64,000 nucleotides of DNA from Brachycybe producta (lineage: Eukaryota; Arthropoda; Diplopoda; Playtdesmida; Andrognathidae), in NCBI GenBank assembly GCA_036925085.1, contig JAUPFP010000030.1, positions 2,079,045 to 2,143,044 of the forward strand. Reading direction: 5' to 3'. The position numbers and the translations under genes are program-made. The first letter of the stretch is position 1. Every line of letters begins with the position of its first letter. A model generated the notes under the pieces. The model did not search any database, was not told where the DNA came from, and was given only the letters and a program-made list of their open reading frames with translations. Below, one piece after another: positions 59,201 to 64,000 of the stretch.

Positions 59201-62200
59201 AATGATCTACCTGAAAACATTAGAGAAAAGTTCCGGCTAAATCGAAAACGCCTGATAAATAGTAACCCTTTCAGCGTTTAAAACAATTTGTTTAGCTAGT
59301 TTTAAACTTATATCACATTTCATGATGAAAACGAAAAATGTTGGCTCTTAAAACTAAGCGGACCATCGGAGAAAAAGTCTTATTGGCTGAAAGACCTCTA
59401 AGCCTTTGAGAATTGCATATGCAAATCTACATCTTCAACAAAAGAAAAAATACATATCTGACTCAACAGATCTCTTGTGGATATTTGCCTGAATGGGTTT
59501 ACTAATAATCCTATAATGGTTTTTTAATGTCACACTAAGAGCTATGAATGATGTATTGATGTTACAATCACTTTGTAAGACTTGTTTGCAAGATTATCTA
59601 ATAATATTATTTTGGCACATTGGCCACAGTTGTTTGTGAGACCAGCTAAAATAAAAGAACTTGCAAAGTAGTGGTACAACTTACCTAATACGTATTATGA
59701 GTTTTGAAAATAAAAAGAAGTGAAGGGACTCACATAGTATTACAATTTTATCACATTTTTTTTCCTAATAACTCTCCTTCAAATTTTAATAAGTGTCTCG
59801 GGTTTTGTATTTTTAAAAAAAAAATTGAATCCTTAAAAATAGGGATGGGCCATTAGAATCCTCGAATCCCGCGAATCTTGAAAAAGATTCGAAAACTCGA
59901 ATCTTCGCCGCTTTTTTCGTTTTATGAATTTTTCGAATCCTAACTAAAAAAAAACCTGTTAAAACTTTGGTAAAATTAGTTTTAACTCCATTGACGTCCA
60001 ATAGAAGCATTCACTAACAAAAAAAAACCGGCGATTGTTGCAATTCCGGATTCCCAATTTCACCTTAAATTTTAAATATTATAATAAATATTAATTTAAT
60101 ATTTAATATTATTTCATTTATTTGTATCAGGATATTGACATTTGCCCTAAAGGGACATTTGCCCTAAAACCACTTTTTTGTTCTCTCTTTTCATACGGTT
60201 TAGTGTCTTTCGGTGGAGTATGGCATACAAAAAACGCCAAATGACGTGAATTTACACTACTGATTATGGCAAGTGTCCTTTTAGGGCAAATGTCCCTTTA
60301 TTGCAAATGGTTTTAAGGCATATGTCCACTTAGGGCAAATGGTTTCAGGGCAAGTGTCTATAGGGCAAATGTCCCTTTAGGATAAATGGTTTTAGGGCAA
60401 GTGTCTTTAGGGCATACGTCTCACACCCATTTGTATCTTTTTAATGAATAATGTAGGATTCTTATATGAAGGATTTGCGAAATTTGAGATTCGTGAGATT
60501 CGAGAACTTTTAGAATTCGGATTCGGATTCGAGAAAATTTAGGATTCGTCACACTAAAAAACACTTAAAAGCACACGTCAACAATGTAACATAGGGTCTA
60601 CATTTGATGTAAATTACTTTTTCTCCTCATTCAAAACTGAGACGATAAAACATAAGAAGAAAAAACAAAAAAAAAGCAAAAGCAAAAATATAAATTACTT
60701 ACAAAATTAAAATAAAATAATTATAAACAAACCAAATATTCCTTTTCAAACAAAAAAAAACCGCCACAATTAAGGTCTGAAGTGAATTTCATCTTACCAT
60801 TGACAAATACTTTCCCTGCTGTTGCACTCAAATAAACTTCTCCCGTTAATTTGTTTGCCGCTTTACACTGGTATCGTAATCCAGAATCAGTCATATCTAT
60901 GTTGAGTATGTGTAGTCCACCATCGGCCATCACTTGGTATTTCCCACTCGAGGCTAGAAAACAAAAAACAAAAAACAAATCGGAAATCGTAAAACCATAA
61001 AACTGATTGTAATGATTAATTTATTACATTCGGAAGTCGTTGTGTCAATCCACATCTTCCCGTCACGAATCCAGGAGGTCACGTGCACGTAGTCGGATAG
61101 AATAGCTGGAACGTGACATCGTAGAACTGCCGTACTACCGACAATCGAGTACGCGTTGTGTACTTGAATGTCCGGTGGATGTGGAACAACTGAAAATTAA
61201 CATATATTTGAAACAAATCAAAATACAAACAGAAAATTTCAGAAAATTCGGCAAATTATATATTTTTGTTACCTGCTTTAATGTGTATTTCACGACTGAC
61301 TATGGTTCCGACACTGTTACTGGCCACACACCGATACATGGTGGAATGAACGTCCGGTCGATAGTCCTCCGATTGAAATGGAAGAAAAAGTAGACTACCA
61401 TTGTTGACCAATCGACGTAATTTGTCGCTGGTCACAATAAGGTTGCCATCGGCCTGCAACCATTTGATGGACGGACGAGGAGTTCCGTGGGACGAACAGT
61501 GGACCAGAGTACCGGACAGACTTGAAAAGTCCACTCGGTCCGAAGGTTCATGTTCGAACACGGGACCCGAAGTATCTTTACCTTATTCATTCGAAGAATA
61601 AAAAATTTAAAAACCGTCACTTGCCGTCATTAAAGACTATAATGATTTAGGCACAAATTCAAGAAAAGAAACTTGACCTTTGAACTTCAACTCGAACTCT
61701 CTAAACAAGAGTTTTTTAAGTAGAAAAACTCATGTTTATATTGAGTAGGCCTACTATTACATTACATATTTTTTATCTGTTGGAACCCTGCTCAGAGAGT
61801 TCAAGTTGAAGTTCAAATAAGAAATTTCCATCTTAACTTTTTAACCTCAGCTACACTTCTAGTATTTAAAAATTGTTTTCTAAATGCAGAATAGAATCCC
61901 AGTTCCAGAGAAAGTTAGCTTTAAAATACGTTTTTTTTTCATCGTAGAACCTGGTTAGAGGCTAGAATTTCGAGGTCAAATTACCATCTAGTCTTATTCA
62001 AACTGGGACACCAGTCTTAAACCAAGTTCGTTTTTACTGGAAATGCATTTTTTTTTCTTGTTGCCTAATTAAGCCGCCTACCAATTAATAGAAGATTATT
62101 ACTTATTAATAAAGCAAAAAAAAAAATTATGCTTTTTGCTATCAAAGAGACTTGTTGGAGGCTAGAACTAACCTACAACTGTTTTTTTTTTAATTCTAGA

Positions 62201-63445
62201 AAAAAAAACCTAGCCTCTAACCAGCCTCTTTTATTGCAAAAAAGCATAATTATTTTTGCCATATTATTTATAAAACTAGTGGGGTAACCCGTCATAAATG
62301 ACGGGAGCAAAATTCACAGGCAATTGTGCGCATGCGCGTCGTTTTTTTCCTTTTTTTACTCCTTTTATTTCAATTTCAAGTCACCCCCTCCCACTTTTCT
62401 CTCTCTCCCCTTTCTACACTTTCCAACCTTTTCCCCTCACCCCTCCCACTTTTCTCTCTCCCCCCTTCTACACTTTCCAAACTTTTCTCCTCACCCCCTC
62501 CCACTTTTCTCTCTCTCTTCTCCCTTCTACACTTTCCAAAGGAAGAGTTCAACATATAGTTGACCTTGAGAGAAAAAAAACGGTTCATTTATTCAAATTT
62601 ATATAAATTCCGACGTGCTTCAAGGGTTTTGTTACTCCACACACACACACACACACACACACAGACCTGGGATATTATATATATAAAAAATTTAAAAATT
62701 ACAATTAAATCTAAATTCGTCATTTTTTTCTTCTTCTTACTGAAGCCAGGAGCAAACTGCACTTTATTGCTTTCCATAGGAAACGCTATTAGCTGCAATA
62801 ACTCTTAAAGGTTGTTCCTAAAAAAAAAAAAAGGTAAAAAAGCTGGATACAGACGATCAATTCTGGCTTGTCAATCCTTAGCATGAGAACATAGATCGTA
62901 ATTGTTTTGCAATGATAGAAACATAAGCATAAATTATATTTAAAAAGTGAACAAAAAAAACCATTGCTTACATATAATTTCAGAAGAAAAAACCAGAGCT
63001 GGATGGACAAGTAAGAATTGATCATCTGTACCCAGCTTTAGTACCTTACTTTCAATCTGCTAAATGTACCAAAAATAGCAAAAAGGCTCATTCAGAATAA
63101 GAGATCTAAATAAATCCCATGAGCCATTGGGCTGGTAATTTTATTAAAAAACAAAAAAACAAAACATGGGCTTTGTTTCTGAGCTTCATGAGCCCTCCTT
63201 TGTGGGTCAAGTGGGCTGGGCCCCAATTTTTTTTTTTTTAATAAGATGAAGATTGATTAAACTCGAGTGCATTAACAACATTCCAAGTTAATGACAGTCT
63301 GTAATAAATTAATAATGAACGAGCTCAATTTAATAATGAACTAAATGCAATTAACAGATGATTAACTTTTAATTAGCATTAAAATATAATAAGTAGGCCT
63401 AAAGAAGGCCTAGAATACGGGGCACACATTATTTATTTAGATCTC

Positions 63446-63493
<48 letters not shown>

Positions 63494-63945
63494 TGACGCC
63501 CACGCATTAAAATCAGCTTAACATGCATTAAATTCATTAAAAATCATCATTTTATTATTTTTTTTTTAAAAAAAACACCTGAATTTCTCAGCTCTTATAA
63601 ATATCGATACATCGTACATATCGATTAAAACAATTCTTAATTTTAAAAAAACGATCGATCAGTAATCAATATCGATACACCAGACGCATATCGATCGATA
63701 TTACATAAAAGGGTTCAATTATTAGGTGGCAAAAAAAGTGTGGAAAATTCTTTTGTTTAGTTTAGTTTTTCCGCACATTTTTTTTTTTAAATTTGATTTA
63801 AAAGCAAATTTTTCTTAATTTTCTTACCTTGAGAAGGTGTTGCGAGGATTAAGGCCAGAAACAAGAGAATGAAAACGAAATGTTTTCCATTGAAAATCAA
63901 AGAAAACCTTAAAAATGACGTTCCTTTAACACTTACTAACAACAT
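44300..63945 (-). CDS. Dscam: Dscam-type immunoglobulin-superfamily adhesion receptor, complete, 36 coding exons
   Basis: This is a single-pass surface receptor for homophilic recognition in neurite guidance and self-avoidance (family knowledge). Exons in transcription order: 63945-63828, 61575-61273, 61189-61028, 60953-60798, 58975-58858, 58753-58575, 58214-57948, 56693-56397, 55452-55342, 55258-55097, 55014-54727, 54126-54007, 53735-53559, 53152-53005, 52917-52769, 52020-51886, 51799-51629, 51428-51358, 51188-50945, 50826-50680, 50593-50435, 49920-49781, 49701-49545, 49466-49352, 49001-48847, 48738-48640, 48397-48209, 47721-47428, 47344-47165, 47059-46955, 46389-46298, 46210-46129, 46059-45952, 44925-44871, 44623-44460, 44382-44300. 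They sum to 5700 nt with all phases matching, giving 1899 residues and a TAA stop. The domain order Ig1-9, FN3 1-4, Ig10, FN3 5-6, TM, tail is diagnostic of Dscam. Every Ig keeps its Cys-Trp-Cys core. Exon ends were read by eye and a few could shift by some bases. Confidence 0.96.
44995..45445. mobile_element. Long-inverted-repeat MITE in Dscam intron 33, plus a second right end
   Basis: Left arm AAAGTGTTTTAGAAACTAGA, GTAGCTCCATCACTTAAGGG, TTATCTTTCAAAATAAGC. Right arm TATTTTGAAAGATATCAACA, TTTTTTCTAGTTTCTAAAAC. A further TTCTTCTAGTTCGTAAAATA lies near 45410. Confidence 0.78.
45459..45905. mobile_element. 447-bp MITE with CTTAAGGTGGATTTACACC ends, Dscam intron 33
   Basis: CTTAAGGTGGATTTACACCC at the left and GGTGTAAATCCGCCTTTAG at the right are inverse. 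The interior is a degenerate series of AACAAATGTTAGCAACAA-like words. It ends only 47 bases from Dscam exon 33. Confidence 0.8.
46438..46620. mobile_element. MITE with GTGGTCGATTTC-type arms, copy 2, Dscam intron 30
   Basis: GGAACACACCACAAAGATCG, ACTACAAAATGAAGTC and CCAACTTCATTTTGCAGTCG, AAATCCATCACCAAATG correspond to the element at 41762-42052. Confidence 0.6.
47815..48095. mobile_element. Degraded long-inverted-repeat MITE, Dscam intron 27
   Basis: Only parts remain: TCTTCATTATTCTGCATTCT, AAACTTTATTTTAAAAGATA, TCAACATGACAACC and TCAATTTCTTCTTTAG. The interior has a 10-base G run at about 47901. Confidence 0.5.
49960..50360. repeat. TAATTAC/GTAATTA-rich degenerate element, Dscam intron 21
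   Basis: TTACTTTTCAAAGTAATTAA near 50008 and AAAAGTAATTGCATTTTTCC near 50335 bound an AT-rich stretch. The same words fill 55860-56210. Confidence 0.5.
52235..52545. mobile_element. Long-inverted-repeat MITE, Dscam intron 15
   Basis: Left arm AAAGTGTTTTAGAAACTAGA, AGAGTAGCTCAATTATTTAA. Right arm TTTTGAAATATATCAAGATG, CTCTTCTAGTTTCTAAAACA, then CTCCTAAAAGACAGAACAAT. Confidence 0.8.
54185..54690. mobile_element. Long-inverted-repeat MITE with extra right arm, Dscam intron 11
   Basis: The left arm GTTGTTAGAAACTAGAACGG with AGCCGAATCACTGAA is followed by one right arm (AGTTATTGAGCTACCCTTCT, about 54383-54410). A second right arm (AAAAGATATCAACTTAAAAA, GGAGCTACCATTCTAGTTCC) runs at about 54575-54640. 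It ends close to exon 11 (54727). Confidence 0.75.
55632..55790. mobile_element. Possible pogo/Tigger-type remnant, Dscam intron 8
   Basis: ACAGTGGAAACCGTTTAACA followed by CGAAATGGAAGGGATT resembles the terminal repeats of pogo-like elements (CAGT..AACC...TTAAC..GAA..GGGAC). Later TTCGTGTTATTTGATTTTTC repeats the same idea. Only pattern resemblance was used. Confidence 0.4.
55860..56210. repeat. Degenerate GTAATTGTAATTA tandem tract, Dscam intron 8
   Basis: Some ten imperfect units such as TAATTGTAATTAGTTTTTCA and AGTAATTGCAATTAATTTCT, ending with CAATTACTTTGAAAAGTAAT. It shares words with 49960-50360. Confidence 0.65.
56880..57425. mobile_element. hAT-like dispersed repeat, Dscam intron 7
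   Basis: The segment near 57170-57260 (GAAATGAAGACATTTTTGTC, ACTGGGAATGCGTTGCACCC) is matched in diverged form at about 8870-8965. Blocks near 57360-57395 (CTGCCACAGGTCCTCTGGGC, TGCTTGCAGAGTAATT) match 28488-28525. GGTCAAGAACCCCTG at 57309-57323 has the look of a hAT terminal repeat. Internal words recur in the 57000-57170 part. Confidence 0.5.
60120..60430. repeat. TTAGGGCAAATG-type tandem words, Dscam intron 4
   Basis: Irregular units of about 20-30 bases such as GGCAAATGTCCCTTTAGG, GGCAAATGGTTTTAGGGC and CAAGTGTCTTTAGGGC repeat about eight times. The left side has the inverse (GCCCTAAAGGGACATTTGCC). The same words occur at 9808-9880. Confidence 0.75.
62116..62259. mobile_element. MITE related to the 147-bp hAT element, Dscam intron 1
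   Basis: The right arm reads GCCTCTTTTATTGCAAAAAA and GCATAATTATTTTTGCC. The left arm is its imperfect inverse (ATTATGCTTTTTGCTATCAA). The pair CTTGTTGGAGGCTAG / CTAGCCTCTAACCAG lies inside. Confidence 0.65.
62368..62545 (+). repeat. Pyrimidine-rich tandem repeat, about 3 units of 60-65 bp
   Basis: Each unit reads CACCCCCTCCCACTTTTCTC, then TCTCTCC..., then CTTCTACACTTTCC and AAACTTTTC. The three plus-strand frames are all open because the repeat lacks stops. I do not treat them as genes. Confidence 0.9.
62638..62662. repeat. CA microsatellite, Dscam intron 1
   Basis: About 12 ACACAC units just after the pyrimidine-rich tandem array. Confidence 0.9.
63110..63245 (+). repeat. G-rich dispersed repeat, copy F, in Dscam intron 1
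   Basis: ATGAGCCATTGGGCTGG, ATGGGCTTTG, CTTCATGAGCCC and GTGGGCTGGGCCCC precede a 13-base T tract. It is in the same orientation as the other copies. Confidence 0.75.
63449..63490. repeat. GA microsatellite in Dscam intron 1
   Basis: About 21 GA units, followed by AAATGACG. It lies between Dscam exon 1 and exon 2. Confidence 0.95.
63828..63945 (-). other. Dscam: Dscam exon 1: start codon and signal peptide
   Basis: The exon encodes residues 1-39. A basic N-terminal stretch is followed by a strongly hydrophobic run (FVFILLFLALILA) and a TPSQ junction, as in a cleaved secretory signal. The ATG at 63945 is in phase with the donor CAAG|GTAAGA and is the only usable start before Ig1. Only 55 bases upstream lie in the window, so the promoter and 5' UTR are not visible. 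Confidence 0.9.
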
Positions 63946-64000
63946 GATTTAATTTTTGTTTTTTTCATAAAAAATAAACGTTGTTTCTTTTCACTGTTTT

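Larger units (their letters stand above)
52769..61575 (-). other. Dscam: Dscam exons 2-15: Ig domains 1 to 9
   Basis: Residues 40 to about 918. Ig1 is exon 2, with SEDYRPDVHSTMYRCVAS typical of protostome Dscam. Ig2 is exons 3-4, Ig3 exons 5-6, Ig4 exon 7, Ig5 exon 8, Ig6 exons 9-10, Ig7 exon 11, Ig8 exons 12-13 and Ig9 exons 14-15. Examples of the Cys/Trp/Cys core are LHCQAD, ITWMKAE and FYVCQATN in Ig8. In arthropod Dscam1 the N-terminal halves of Ig2 and Ig3 and the whole of Ig7 come from mutually exclusive exon arrays. Here each is a single exon (61189-61028, 58975-58858, 55014-54727). Confidence 0.95.

Noticed and set aside
58980-60797. Possible alternative Ig3 half-exons in Dscam intron 4
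   Set aside because: I looked for Cys-containing Ig strands with flanking AG and GT in this 1.8-kb intron and saw only repeats and AT-rich DNA.
62298-62606. Overlapping plus-strand frames of 77-102 codons rich in Pro, Ser and Phe
   Set aside because: Three frames are open at once because the CT-rich tandem repeat lacks stop codons. The stretch is inside Dscam intron 1 on the opposite strand.

Overview
The window is AT-rich nuclear DNA from an invertebrate animal. It has short spliced exons with GT-AG introns, many microsatellites and a heavy load of small palindromic transposons. The Dscam first Ig domain and the overall Dscam architecture look protostome-like. I cannot name the species.

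Three genes lie on the minus strand and are read from right to left. (1) 63945 to 44300 holds a complete Dscam-type cell adhesion receptor. I could chain 36 coding exons in phase into 1899 codons: signal peptide, nine Ig domains, four fibronectin III domains, a tenth Ig, two more fibronectin III domains, one membrane segment and a cytoplasmic tail of about 240 residues. (2) 38830 to 33139 holds a complete CENP-I (Mis6 family) inner-kinetochore gene of 18 coding exons and 737 codons, close to the 756 residues of the human protein. (3) 31000 to 30816 holds the first coding exon of an integrin alpha subunit (signal peptide plus the start of the beta-propeller). I found no further integrin exon in the remaining 30.8 kb, so its first intron seems to run past the left edge.

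The left half (1 to 30.8 kb) has no gene that I can defend. It is a mosaic of microsatellites, a dispersed G-rich repeat, and several families of non-autonomous DNA transposons (MITEs). Two elements keep exact 8-bp target-site duplications and one keeps a 7-8 bp duplication, which points to the hAT superfamily. A separate family with very long inverted repeats sits in introns and spacers from about 21 to 55 kb, never in an exon that I called.

The three genes have unrelated jobs: neuronal or self-recognition adhesion, centromere assembly, and matrix adhesion. Their shared strand looks like ordinary gene order rather than an operon, because the spacers are 5.5 kb and 2.1 kb and full of transposons. 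Nothing seen amounts to a new multi-gene system. The most unusual material is the set of repeat families, the orphan integrin exon, and the single-isoform exon layout of the Dscam gene.
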